A stretch of 64,000 nt of DNA from Halorientalis salina. Lineage in GTDB: Archaea; Halobacteriota; Halobacteria; Halobacteriales; Haloarculaceae. Location: the NCBI RefSeq assembly GCF_005049285.1, contig NZ_SOSC01000001.1, positions 558,001 to 622,000 of the forward strand, read 5' to 3'. The notes below the pieces were generated by a model. That model was not told the origin of the DNA and did not search any database. It saw only the letters and a program-made list of their open reading frames with translations. Shown here piece after piece: positions 1-9,310 of this stretch. Within the stretch, counting starts at the first letter, position 1. Each line of letters starts with the position of its first letter. Both the position numbers and the translations under genes were made by a program.

Positions 1-1
1 G

Positions 2-913
<912 letters not shown>

Positions 914-1262
914 CACTTCGGGTGAGGCGAACCGTGCTACCTCGCTGGCTGAACAACCAGTCGTCGTCATCGGGTGGTTCGAGAGAGCAAAGCTCTCTCG
1001 TCATCACGAAAGGCGCTCCGCACCTTTCGAACGACTACGCCCGATTGCTCGTGGAACGTTGTTCCACGCTGTTGACGCCTGCTGTATGCAGGGAGGCAGG
1101 CCCCATTGACAGGGCTGTACGCGCTGTAACGCACGTCCCTGGTCACAACTGGACGGCTACCTCTGACGTTCCACGCGAAAGCGTACTTGAGAACCGAGGA
1201 AACGCGCAACCTGAATATCCCCTTCGGGGAATCCTCGCCCTTTAACGCGGGGAGGATGTCAA
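914..1262 (+). mobile_element. 3' region and right end of the TnpB element, probable reRNA source
   Basis: This stretch follows the tnpB stop and has no convincing gene. It holds three hairpins: GAGAGAGC/GCTCTCTC (981-999), GTGGAAC/GTTCCAC (1051-1067) and TCCCC/GGGGA (1218-1230). It ends in an imperfect stem from ATCCTCGCCC to GGGGAGGAT, followed by GTCAA (1231-1262). In haloarchaeal IS1341-type elements a structure of this kind forms the right end, and the reRNA (omega RNA) runs from the tnpB 3' end into it. The last stem has mismatches (TTTAACGC where TTTAGGGC would pair fully), which may mean decay. The exact cleavage position is inferred. Confidence 0.6.
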
Positions 1263-1289
1263 TCGCCCTGGAAGTCCGGCTCGCTTCCG

Positions 1290-1308
1290 TCAGACCTCCG
1301 GTCTGACG
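1290..1308 (-). terminator. Perfect hairpin downstream of the fused beta-oxidation gene
   Basis: GTCAGACC, loop TCC, GGTCTGAC: an 8-bp perfect stem 12 bases beyond the stop codon of the leftward gene ending at 1321. It has no strong T-run, so a terminator or 3'-end stabiliser role is inferred. It could instead be a joint left at the TnpB element boundary. Confidence 0.4.
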
Positions 1309-1320
1309 ACGTTCGCCCGA

Positions 1321-3321
1321 TTATTTACCTTCGAAATCGGGCTCGCCGTCACCCATGAAGGCGGTCATGCCCTCCATGATGTCGTCGGTGCCGATGAGGT
1401 GGCCGAAGGCCTGGGCCTCGACTTCGAGACCGGCTTCCGTGTCGTCGCGACCCTTGAGCATCGCTTTCTTCGAGAACTCGTTGGCCAGCGGCGGGCCCTG
1501 CCCGAGTTCCGAGGCCAGCTCGAAGGCGCGGTCGTAGAGGTCGTCCTTGTCGACGACCTCGCTGACGAAGCCGTAGTCCTGCATCGTCTCGGCGTCGTAA
1601 TCCTGGTCCGCGGTCAGGATGATCTCCTTGGCGCGGCCCTCGCCGATGATGTTGGAGAGGCGCTGCGTGCCGCCCCAGCCGGGGATCAGGCCGAGGTTGT
1701 GCTCGGGCTGTCCGAAGGAAGACCGCGGCGTCGCGATGCGGATGTCCGTACACATCGAGAGTTCCATGCCGCCGCCGTAACAGTAGCCGTCGATACCGGC
1801 GACAACAGGTGCAGAGCACGCTTCGAGTTTGCCGAAGGTCTCCTGACCCGTCCGTGAGAGGTCGATGGCGTCGATCGGGTCCGCGCTGGTCGCCATCGCC
1901 TGAACGTCCGCACCGGCGGAGAACGCCTTCTCGCCGTCGCCCGTGATGAGGACCGACCGAATCTGGTCCTCTTCCTCGACGATGTCGACTGCGTCCTGCA
2001 GTTCCTCGAGGATTTCGAGGCTGATGGTGTTCATCCGGTGGGCGCGGTCGATCTCGATGTGCGCGACCTGCTTTTCGCTGTGGCCTTCGGGGACGTCGAT
2101 GTCCTTGCGCTCGAAGGTGATGACCTCGAAGTTCTCGCCGTCCTCGTCCTCGTCGCTACCGTAGAAGCCGCCCGCCTCTGCGGCCTCGTAGAGGTAGTCG
2201 TGGGCGTCGTAGCGTTCCTCGCCCGTCTCCTCGTAGAGTTCGTCGATCGTGTCGGCGAGGTTCTGCAGGCCGGCATCGTCACACAGGTTGGCCGGGCCGT
2301 CCGGGAAGCCCGCGCCGAGCATCGTCGCTTCGTCGACGTCTTCGGCCGGCGCGACGTCGTCCCCGACGAGGTAGGCGACTTCCTTGGCCATCGTGGCCAT
2401 CAGGCGCTCCTTGACGTCCTCGCGGATCTCGTCGGTCGGCACGTCGGCACCGTCGCCGTCCTCGTAGTCGTAGAAGCCTTTGCCGGTCTTCTTCCCGAGG
2501 TTCTCGTTCTCGACGGTCTCCTCGAGCATCGGGCACGGCTCGTAGGCCTCGCCCTCGACCTCGTGCATGTACTCGAGGACGTGGTAGGTGATGTCGTTGC
2601 CGACCTGGTCGCCCAGCTCGAAGGCGCCCATCGGCAGGCCGATGTCGTACTTGGTGGTGGAGTCGACCTCCTCGATGGTGGCCGTGCCGTCCTCGACGAT
2701 CCAGCAGGCCTCGTTCATCAGGGGAACGAGGATGCGGTTGACGATGAACCCGGGCGAGTCCTTGCGGACGCGGACGGGGGACTTCCCGAAGTCATCTGCG
2801 AGGTCCTCGATGACCTCGATGGTTTCCTCGGCGGTGTGTTCCCCGTTGATGACCTCGACGAGCTGCATGCGGATCGGCGGGTTGAAGAAGTGCATCCCGC
2901 AGAACTGCTCGGGACGCTCGGTGACCTCCGAGAGGTCCGTGATCGAAAGCGACGAGGTGTTCGTCGCGAAGATGGCGTGGTCGGGGGCGTACTCCTCGAC
3001 CTCGCCGTAGACGTCTTTCTTGATCTCCATCTTCTCGGGAACGGCCTCGATGATGACGTCGGCGCTGCCGACGGCCTCCTCCATGTCGACCAGCGGTGTC
3101 ACACGGTCTTCGGCCGCCTGGGCCTCTTCCTCGGAGATCTGCTCTTTCTCGGCGAGCTTTTCGAGGCTCCAGACGAGGTCCTCGTAGCCGTTCTGGACGA
3201 ACTCCTCTTTGATGTCACGCAGTCGAACTTCGTACCCCGCGAGTGCAGCGACCTCTGCGATTCCGTGGCCCATGTTGCCAGCGCCAAGAACCGCGATGGT
3301 CTCGATGTCGTCGAGTTGCAT
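1321..3321 (-). CDS. Fused 3-hydroxyacyl-CoA dehydrogenase / enoyl-CoA hydratase
   Basis: This 666-residue protein carries two beta-oxidation activities: hydration of 2-enoyl-CoA and NAD-dependent oxidation of 3-hydroxyacyl-CoA. Residues 1 to about 400 form the dehydrogenase, with the Rossmann motif VLGAGNMGHGIA, the family motif GMHFFNPPIRMQLVEVI and the substrate-side SPGFIVNRILVP. From about 430 follows a crotonase domain, with the oxyanion-hole segment FSAGADVQAM and the GYCYGGGMELSMCTDIRIA and GLIPGWGGTQRL segments. Domain order is the reverse of bacterial FadB and usual for archaeal fusions. ATG at 3321 was chosen because the nucleotide-binding strand starts just after it. It is divergent from the acyl-CoA dehydrogenases at 3513, which supply its substrate. 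Confidence 0.93.
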   Translation of the reverse strand: MQLDDIETIAVLGAGNMGHGIAEVAALAGYEVRLRDIKEEFVQNGYEDLVWSLEKLAEKEQISEEEAQAAEDRVTPLVDMEEAVGSADVIIEAVPEKMEIKKDVYGEVEEYAPDHAIFATNTSSLSITDLSEVTERPEQFCGMHFFNPPIRMQLVEVINGEHTAEETIEVIEDLADDFGKSPVRVRKDSPGFIVNRILVPLMNEACWIVEDGTATIEEVDSTTKYDIGLPMGAFELGDQVGNDITYHVLEYMHEVEGEAYEPCPMLEETVENENLGKKTGKGFYDYEDGDGADVPTDEIREDVKERLMATMAKEVAYLVGDDVAPAEDVDEATMLGAGFPDGPANLCDDAGLQNLADTIDELYEETGEERYDAHDYLYEAAEAGGFYGSDEDEDGENFEVITFERKDIDVPEGHSEKQVAHIEIDRAHRMNTISLEILEELQDAVDIVEEEDQIRSVLITGDGEKAFSAGADVQAMATSADPIDAIDLSRTGQETFGKLEACSAPVVAGIDGYCYGGGMELSMCTDIRIATPRSSFGQPEHNLGLIPGWGGTQRLSNIIGEGRAKEIILTADQDYDAETMQDYGFVSEVVDKDDLYDRAFELASELGQGPPLANEFSKKAMLKGRDDTEAGLEVEAQAFGHLIGTDDIMEGMTAFMGDGEPDFEGK

Positions 3322-3483
3322 AAGTCGAACATTGTTATTCTCTCTGTCGGGGGCTTTCAACGTTTTCGTTCTATATGCCAACGCTTGACACTGAGCTGCC
3401 TGTTTAAACGCAAATTCCTGTATTTAACATTGTTTAGCCGGTGGCCGACAACGACTTCCAAGTTTGGATACGATTACAAACTG

Positions 3484-3489
3484 TTATAT
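3484..3489 (+). promoter_or_regulatory. TATA box of first acyl-CoA dehydrogenase
   Basis: TTATAT is centred about 26 bases before the ATG at 3513, the spacing expected for a leaderless haloarchaeal transcript. It supports 3513 as the start over the upstream in-frame ATG at 3441. The 191-base divergent region (3322-3512) is AT-richer than its surroundings and must also hold the leftward promoter. Confidence 0.5.
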
Positions 3490-3512
3490 GTCACGTTCCC
3501 TCATACCCGTGC

Positions 3513-4664
3513 ATGGATTTCGAACTCCCCGACGAGCTGACCCAGATCCGCAAGGAGATCCGGAAGTTCGGCGAAAACGAGATCGAGCCGGTCGCTAGCA
3601 AGTACGACCGCGAGGAGAAGTACCCCCAGGAGGTCATGGACGAGGCCGCGAAGATGGGGCTGCTCGGCTCCCAGATTCCCGTCGAGTACGGCGGTGCCGG
3701 CTACTCGACGCTCGAAACCATCGTCATCTCCGAGGAACTGTTCTCGATCGACCCGGGTATCGGCTTCTGTATTTCGGCAGCCTCCTTCGGCTGTGAGGCC
3801 ATCATGGAGTTCGGGACCGAGGAACAGAAAGAGGAGTACCTCGAACCCGTCGCGGCCGGCGACGCCGTCTCCGGTGCCGCCATCTCCGAACCCGACACCG
3901 GTTCGGACGTCTCGTCGGTATCGACCCAGGCCGAGAAAGACGGCGACGAGTGGGTCATCAACGGCAACAAGATGTGGATCTCGAACGGGACCGTCGGCGA
4001 CTTCTTCGTCGTCCTCTGTCAGACCGATCCCGATGCTGACGGCCGGTACAACGGCTTCTCCCAGATCATCGTCGAGTCCGACCGCGACGGCTTCAAAGCG
4101 GACAAGATCACGGGCAAGCTGGGCATCCGGGCCTCCGACACGGCCGAACTCATCTTCGACGACGTGCGCGTCCCCGAGGAGAACCTCGTGGGTAACCGCG
4201 GGATGGGTTTCCTCCAGCAGATGCAGTTCTTCGACGAAACCCGGACCGGCGTCGCCGCACAGGGCGTCGGGATCGCGAAGGGCGCCGCCGATGCAGCCCT
4301 GGAGTACGCCCAGGAACGCGAGCAGTTCGGCCAGCCCATCGCCGAGTTCCAGGCCATCCAGCACAAACTCGCCGACATGTACACGAAGATCGAGGCGGCC
4401 CGCAACCTGACGTACAAGGCCGCCTGGCAGGTCGACCAGGGCGAAGACATCACCAAGCTCGCCTCCATGGCCAAGGAATACGGCTCCCGCATCGCCGTCG
4501 ACGTGGCCAACGAGGCCGTCCAGATCCACGGCGGCGCCGGCTACGTCGACGACTTCCCGGTCGAGCGGTTCTACCGGGACTCGAAGATCACCCAGATCTA
4601 CGAGGGGACCACCGAGATCCAGAAGAACATCATCGCCCGCGAACTCCTCGGCAAAGGCTTCTAA
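3513..4664 (+). CDS. Acyl-CoA dehydrogenase, tandem copy 1
   Basis: A FAD-dependent acyl-CoA dehydrogenase of 383 residues, normal length, which makes the 2,3-double bond of an acyl-CoA and passes electrons to electron-transfer flavoprotein. The helical N-terminal domain starts at [14 protein letters not shown]. The middle beta domain has [12 protein letters not shown] and [11 protein letters not shown] (FAD and substrate contacts). The C-terminal helical domain has [21 protein letters not shown], and the catalytic Glu lies in YEGTTEIQK near residue 363. It is the first of three tandem paralogs and has its own TATA box. Chain-length or branched-chain specificity cannot be read from the sequence. 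Confidence 0.94.
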   Translation: MDFELPDELTQIRKEIRKFGENEIEPVASKYDREEKYPQEVMDEAAKMGLLGSQIPVEYGGAGYSTLETIVISEELFSIDPGIGFCISAASFGCEAIMEFGTEEQKEEYLEPVAAGDAVSGAAISEPDTGSDVSSVSTQAEKDGDEWVINGNKMWISNGTVGDFFVVLCQTDPDADGRYNGFSQIIVESDRDGFKADKITGKLGIRASDTAELIFDDVRVPEENLVGNRGMGFLQQMQFFDETRTGVAAQGVGIAKGAADAALEYAQEREQFGQPIAEFQAIQHKLADMYTKIEAARNLTYKAAWQVDQGEDITKLASMAKEYGSRIAVDVANEAVQIHGGAGYVDDFPVERFYRDSKITQIYEGTTEIQKNIIARELLGKGF

Positions 4665-4787
4665 ACGGAACGGTCCTCGACCGGATTCTGTTTTCTCGTT
4701 TATGCGTTTTTTGAGATAGCTAACGGAACCGAGATAGGGGCGTGCAGTCCGGCGATTCCTGTCCACAACATTATAAACAGTTTTTAA

Positions 4788-4820
4788 CTCGCTAGTGCGA
4801 GATTGCAAAGAAGTATTATA
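4788..4820 (+). promoter_or_regulatory. Promoter of second acyl-CoA dehydrogenase with adjoining palindrome
   Basis: TATTATA at 4814-4820 sits about 26 bases before ATG 4843 (leaderless spacing). Just upstream, CTCGC TAGT GCGAG (4788-4801) is a 5-bp inverted repeat placed where an activator or repressor could act. The operator role is inferred. Confidence 0.42.
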
Positions 4821-4842
4821 CTAATATTCCGAAGGGACGTAC

Positions 4843-5994
4843 ATGGATTTCGAGATCACGGAGGAACAAGAGCAGCTCCGCAGTGAGGTCAAGCGGTTCG
4901 CCGAGAACGAGATCAAACCGGTCGCCACGGAGTACGACGTCGACGAGAAGTATCCCCACGAGGTCATGGACAAGGCCGCCGAGATGGGGATGCTCGGCGC
5001 GAACATTCCGATCGAGTACGGTGGCGCGGGCTACTCGACGCTGGACGTCGCGATCCTCTCGGAGGAACTGTTCGCGGCCGATCCCGGTATCGCCCTGTGT
5101 ATCCAGTCGGCGACGTTCGGCAGCGACGCCCTCACCGGCTTCGGGACCGAAGAGCAAAAAGAGCGGTTCCTCGAACCCGTCGCGGCAGGCGACGCCATCA
5201 TGGGCGCGGCGATTTCCGAGCCCGACACCGGTTCGGACGTGTCCTCGGTGTCGACCCAGGCCGAGAAGGACGGCGACGAGTGGGTCATCAACGGCAACAA
5301 GATGTGGATCACCAACGGGTCCGTCGGTGACTACTTCGTCGTCCTCTGTCAGACCGATCCCGAGGCCGAGGGCCGATACAACGGCTTCTCCCAGATCGTC
5401 GTCGAGTCCGACCGCGACGGCTTCAAAGCGGACAAGATCACGGGCAAGCTGGGCATTCGCGCCTCCGACACGGCCGAACTCATCTTCGATGACGTGCGCG
5501 TCCCCGAGGAGAACCTCGTGGGTAACCGCGGGATGGGCTTCCTCCAGCAGATGCAGTTCTTCGACGAAACCCGGACTGGCGTCGCCGCGCAGGGTATCGG
5601 TACCGCCCGCGGTGCCGCCGAGCGCGCCCTGGAGTACGCCCAGGAACGCGAGCAGTTCGGCCAGCCCATCGCCGAGTTCCAGGCCATCCAGCACAAACTC
5701 TCGGACATGTTCACCGACATCGAGGCGGCGCGCAACCTGACCTACAAGTCCGCCTGGCAGGTCGATCAGGGCGAAGACATCACCAAACTCGCCTCCATGG
5801 CCAAGGAGTATTCCTCTCGGGTCGCCGTCGACGTGGCCAACGAGGCCGTCCAGATCCACGGCGGCTCCGGCTACGTCAACGACTTCGACGTCGAGCGGTT
5901 CTACCGCGACTCGAAGATCCTCCAGATCTACGAGGGGACCACCGAGATCCAGAAGAACATCATCGCCCGCGAACTCCTCGGCAAAGGCTTCTAA
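4843..5994 (+). CDS. Acyl-CoA dehydrogenase, tandem copy 2
   Basis: A second 383-residue acyl-CoA dehydrogenase, colinear with copy 1 and carrying the same landmarks: [33 protein letters not shown], and catalytic Glu in YEGTTEIQK. The middle section (about 5401-5570) is almost identical in DNA to copies 1 and 3, including third codon positions, while the N-terminal 100 residues differ more. It is followed by 168 bases and then copy 3. Different N-terminal and substrate-pocket residues suggest different acyl-CoA preferences, but this is inference. Confidence 0.94.
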   Translation: MDFEITEEQEQLRSEVKRFAENEIKPVATEYDVDEKYPHEVMDKAAEMGMLGANIPIEYGGAGYSTLDVAILSEELFAADPGIALCIQSATFGSDALTGFGTEEQKERFLEPVAAGDAIMGAAISEPDTGSDVSSVSTQAEKDGDEWVINGNKMWITNGSVGDYFVVLCQTDPEAEGRYNGFSQIVVESDRDGFKADKITGKLGIRASDTAELIFDDVRVPEENLVGNRGMGFLQQMQFFDETRTGVAAQGIGTARGAAERALEYAQEREQFGQPIAEFQAIQHKLSDMFTDIEAARNLTYKSAWQVDQGEDITKLASMAKEYSSRVAVDVANEAVQIHGGSGYVNDFDVERFYRDSKILQIYEGTTEIQKNIIARELLGKGF

Positions 5995-6162
5995 CGTCGG
6001 CACACCACGCTTTTCTTTCGCGACTCGACCGGGAGCCGTGCGACCCGGCCACCTCGTTTCAGACACACTGTTAAGTTAACTCTCGAATTGCCGAACGTCG
6101 TTAGCAAGACCGAAAATTATGAATGGGTTTGGAAAGTAGTGGTGGGTACGGGATCACATCAC

Positions 6163-7317
6163 ATGAACTTCGAGATCACGGACGAGCAACAACAGATCCG
6201 CGACGAGGTGCGTCGGTTCGCCGAAAACGAGATCAAGCCGGTCGCCAAGGAGTACGACCGCGAGGAGAAGACGCCACACGACCTCATCGAGAAGGGGGCG
6301 GAGATGGGGTTGACCGGGGCGCAGATCCCCATCGAGTACGGCGGGGCGGGATACGACGCCCTCGACGTGGCGATCATCATCGAGGAGATGTACGCCGCCG
6401 ATCCCGGGGTCGGCGGGGCGATCCTCGGAACGGCGTTCGGAAGCGAAGCAATCGTCGGCTTCGGGACCGAGGAGCAAAAGGAAAAGTACCTGCCACCGCT
6501 TGCCAACGGCGAGAAGATCATGGGGTCGGCGATCTCCGAGCCCGATACCGGCTCGGACGTCTCCTCCGTGAGCACGCGCGCGGAGAAAGACGGCGACGAG
6601 TGGGTCGTCAACGGCAACAAGATGTGGATCACCAACGGTTCCGTCGGTGATTTCTTCGTGGTGCTCTGTGAGACCGACCCCGACGCCGACGGCCGGTACA
6701 ACGGCTTCTCCCAGATCATCGTCGAATCCGACCGCGACGGCTTCGAGGCCGACAAGATCACGGGCAAACTGGGTATCCGTGCCTCCGACACGGCCGAACT
6801 CATCTTCGACGACGTGCGCGTCCCCGAGGAGAACCTCGTGGGCAACCGCGGCATGGGCTTTTTACAGCAGATGCAGTTCTTCGACGAGACGCGGACGCAG
6901 GTGGCGGCCCAGGGCGTCGGGATCGCGAAGGGTGCTGCGGAGCGCGCCCTGGAGTACGCCCAGGAGCGCGAGCAGTTCGGCCAACCGATCGGGGAGTTCC
7001 AGGCCATCCAGCACAAGCTCTCCGATATGTTCACCCGGACCGAGGCAGCGCGGAACCTGACCTACAAGTCGGCGTGGTCGGTCGACCACGAGGAAGAACA
7101 GCTGACCCAGTTGGCGTCGATGGCCAAGGAGTACGCCTCCCGCGTGGCCGTCGACGTGGCCAACGAGACCGTCCAGATCCACGGCGGTGCCGGCTACGTC
7201 GACGACTTCGACGCGGAACGGTTCTACCGCGACTCGAAGATCACCCAGATCTACGAGGGGACCACCGAGATCCAGAAGAACATCATCGCCCGCGAGCTCC
7301 TCGGCAAGGGCTTCTGA
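6163..7317 (+). CDS. Acyl-CoA dehydrogenase, tandem copy 3
   Basis: A 384-residue acyl-CoA dehydrogenase, the most divergent of the three in its first 120 residues (for example IIEEMYAADPGVGGAILGTA where the others have LSEELF...). The FAD/substrate motifs and the catalytic YEGTTEIQK are kept. One extra residue falls near VDHEEEQLTQLAS. ATG 6163 matches the start of the paralogs; the in-frame codon at 6088 would add an unmatched extension. An AAAATTATGA element near 6113-6122 could be the TATA box, giving a leader of about 20 bases. Confidence 0.93.
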   Translation: MNFEITDEQQQIRDEVRRFAENEIKPVAKEYDREEKTPHDLIEKGAEMGLTGAQIPIEYGGAGYDALDVAIIIEEMYAADPGVGGAILGTAFGSEAIVGFGTEEQKEKYLPPLANGEKIMGSAISEPDTGSDVSSVSTRAEKDGDEWVVNGNKMWITNGSVGDFFVVLCETDPDADGRYNGFSQIIVESDRDGFEADKITGKLGIRASDTAELIFDDVRVPEENLVGNRGMGFLQQMQFFDETRTQVAAQGVGIAKGAAERALEYAQEREQFGQPIGEFQAIQHKLSDMFTRTEAARNLTYKSAWSVDHEEEQLTQLASMAKEYASRVAVDVANETVQIHGGAGYVDDFDAERFYRDSKITQIYEGTTEIQKNIIARELLGKGF

Positions 7318-7542
7318 GTCGGGCGTTCCCGATAGCTTTTAAGCACCAGGAGCCGCGAGTATTCAGTATCATGGGCCGTGGCCCCTCACGTTCGGTGCGC
7401 TGGAACGCGGGACAGTTGCTCGTCCGGCCGGGACGGCGCTGTCGGTGTCGCTGATTCTCTCCGCCACAGCCGAACTGGCTGGGGCTCGTGAAGGGCTCGA
7501 AATCGACCGAAAACACCACCGAACCGGCGACTACACTCACCA

Positions 7543-8160
7543 ATGTTTGAACGACTCGACGCGATACGCACACACATCATCGAAGACGTCCGTACAGCAC
7601 TCGCCAAAGATCCCGCGGCCAAAAGCGCCCCGGAGGTCGCACTGTTGTATCCGGGGATCCACGCCGTGTGGTGCTACCGTCTCGCCCACGTGCTCTGGCA
7701 GTGGGACCACCGCCTGCTCGCCCGCGGGCTCTCGGAACTGGCCAGTGCGGTCACCGGCGTCGAAATCCACCCGGCGGCGACCATCGGCAAGCGACTGTTC
7801 ATCGATCACGGTACCGGCGTCGTCATCGGCGAGACGGCCGACATCGGCGACGACGTGCTCCTGTATCACGGCGTCACGCTCGGCGGCAAGTCGATGCGGC
7901 GGGAGAAACGACACCCGACCGTCGAGGACTGTGCGACGATCGGGGCGAACGCGACGCTGATCGGGCCGATCACCGTCGGCGAGGGGGCGACGATCGGGGC
8001 GGGAGCGGTCGTCTCCGAGGACGTGCCCAAGGGCGTCACGGTCGCGGGGAACCCGGCGAAGGTCATCGAAGGGGATACCGAGAACGTCGACGTGACCGAG
8101 GACGCGCCCGGCGACGAGTCGGTCGAACCGGAACAACCCCACTGGCTCGCCGACTGCTAG
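7543..8160 (+). CDS. cysE: Serine O-acetyltransferase
   Basis: Transfers acetyl from acetyl-CoA to serine, the first step of cysteine synthesis. The 205-residue protein has the short N-terminal helical domain of the CysE/EpsC class ([19 protein letters not shown]) and then left-handed beta-helix hexapeptide repeats. The catalytic pair is in [13 protein letters not shown] and [13 protein letters not shown]. The acidic tail after VIEG is a haloarchaeal addition. It stands alone: acyl-CoA dehydrogenases upstream and a DNA glycosylase downstream are unrelated in function. Confidence 0.93.
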   Translation: MFERLDAIRTHIIEDVRTALAKDPAAKSAPEVALLYPGIHAVWCYRLAHVLWQWDHRLLARGLSELASAVTGVEIHPAATIGKRLFIDHGTGVVIGETADIGDDVLLYHGVTLGGKSMRREKRHPTVEDCATIGANATLIGPITVGEGATIGAGAVVSEDVPKGVTVAGNPAKVIEGDTENVDVTEDAPGDESVEPEQPHWLADC

Positions 8161-8197
8161 CGGAACCCCTTTTTCGATTCGGTCCCTGCCGTCGTTC

Positions 8198-8809
8198 GTG
8201 TCGGACCCACACGAGACGCTCGCTGCTGACGACTACCTGGGACCGCTCGTCGAGCGCCACGGCACGTTGACCATCGAACCAGCCGCGGACTTCTTCCAGC
8301 GGTTCGTCGTGTCGGTGCTGCGCCAGCAGGTGTCGATGGCGTCGGCCGCCGCGACGAGAGAGCGGCTGTTCGAGGCCGTCGAGGTGACGCCCGAGGGCGT
8401 TCTGGCGGCCGACGAGGCGGTACTGCGGGACGCCGGCCTCTCCCGCCAGAAGACGCGGTACGTCGAGAACATCGCCGAGGCGTTCGTCGACGGCAGGGCG
8501 AGTCGCGATCGCTTCGCGAGCATGAGCGACGACGCGGTCAGAGCCGAGTTGACCGAAATTACGGGTGTCGGAGCGTGGACCGCGGACATGCAACTCGTGT
8601 TCTCGCTGGGTCGCGAGGACGTGTTCCCGGTCGGCGACCTGGGCATCCGGAAGGGAATGGAAACAGTCTTCGGCGAGGAGATGACCCGGGCGGAGATGCG
8701 AGGACGGGCCGAGCGGTGGGCCCCGTTTCGGAGCTACGCCAGCCTGTATCTCTGGCGGGCCGAGGAGGACATCACCGAGAGCGTGGCGGAAGTCAACGGG
8801 CAGAAGTGA
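8198..8809 (+). CDS. DNA-3-methyladenine glycosylase family protein (HhH-GPD)
   Basis: A base-excision glycosylase of the AlkA/HhH-GPD family, 203 residues. Visible are FFQRFVVSVLRQQVSMASA (the helix typical of AlkA-like enzymes), the helix-hairpin-helix ITGVGAWTADM near residue 125, and the Gly/Pro-Asp region VFPVGDLGIRKGM with the catalytic Asp. The start is GTG at 8198; no ATG precedes the conserved region. It lacks the N-terminal beta domain of E. coli AlkA, as usual for archaeal short forms. It begins 37 bases after cysE and is probably independent. Confidence 0.88.
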   Translation: MSDPHETLAADDYLGPLVERHGTLTIEPAADFFQRFVVSVLRQQVSMASAAATRERLFEAVEVTPEGVLAADEAVLRDAGLSRQKTRYVENIAEAFVDGRASRDRFASMSDDAVRAELTEITGVGAWTADMQLVFSLGREDVFPVGDLGIRKGMETVFGEEMTRAEMRGRAERWAPFRSYASLYLWRAEEDITESVAEVNGQK

Positions 8810-8815
8810 CGACTG

Positions 8816-9229
8816 TCAGACCGTGAACACCGGCCGGCTGCCGTCCCTGACGACGCGTTCCGAGACGCTCCCGATCTTCTGTCTGTGCGTCTGGCCCTGA
8901 TACCCCATCACGATCGCGTCGGCGTCGACATCTTCGGCGTAGTCGATGATCTCTTGGTGGGGGACGCCGTGACACACTCGCGTTTCGGTCTCGATACCGA
9001 GGTTGTCCGCGCGGTCGGCGAAGTCGTCGACCAGCGCGTGTCCCTGGTCTTCGAGTTCGTCGACGACGATCTCGGTACTACTGAGACTCGGTTCACCGTA
9101 CAGCCGCGTGTCGACGACGAACATCGAGTGCAGCTCCGAATCGAAGCGGTCGGCGAGTTCGAGCGCGTGCTCGGCCGCTCGGTTCGCGCCGTCGCTTCCG
9201 TCCAGCGGTACCAAGAGCGTGTCGTACAT
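8816..9229 (-). CDS. Universal stress protein, UspA family
   Basis: A single-domain UspA-fold protein of 137 residues. It opens with MYDTLLVPLDGSDGANRA and has the nucleotide-binding loop GYQGQTHRQKIGSVSERV near the C-terminus. The expected G-2x-G-9x-G(S/T) ATP motif is altered (GYQGQTHRQKIGSVS), so nucleotide binding is probable, not certain. It is convergent with the glycosylase gene (6 bases between stops). Its specific role is unknown, as for most haloarchaeal Usp paralogs. Confidence 0.9.
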   Translation of the reverse strand: MYDTLLVPLDGSDGANRAAEHALELADRFDSELHSMFVVDTRLYGEPSLSSTEIVVDELEDQGHALVDDFADRADNLGIETETRVCHGVPHQEIIDYAEDVDADAIVMGYQGQTHRQKIGSVSERVVRDGSRPVFTV

Positions 9230-9310
9230 GCGAAACCCGATGCCCGCATCGTCAATAGTAACTCTGTGGCTGTAGGTGCCTGCGGACAGGGAGTTCCCCG
9301 AAAGGTGAAC

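Noticed and set aside
2038-3540. 500-codon frame opposite the fused dehydrogenase/hydratase gene
   Set aside because: Antisense shadow of a recognised gene in GC-rich DNA; Val/Leu/Asp-rich without any domain.
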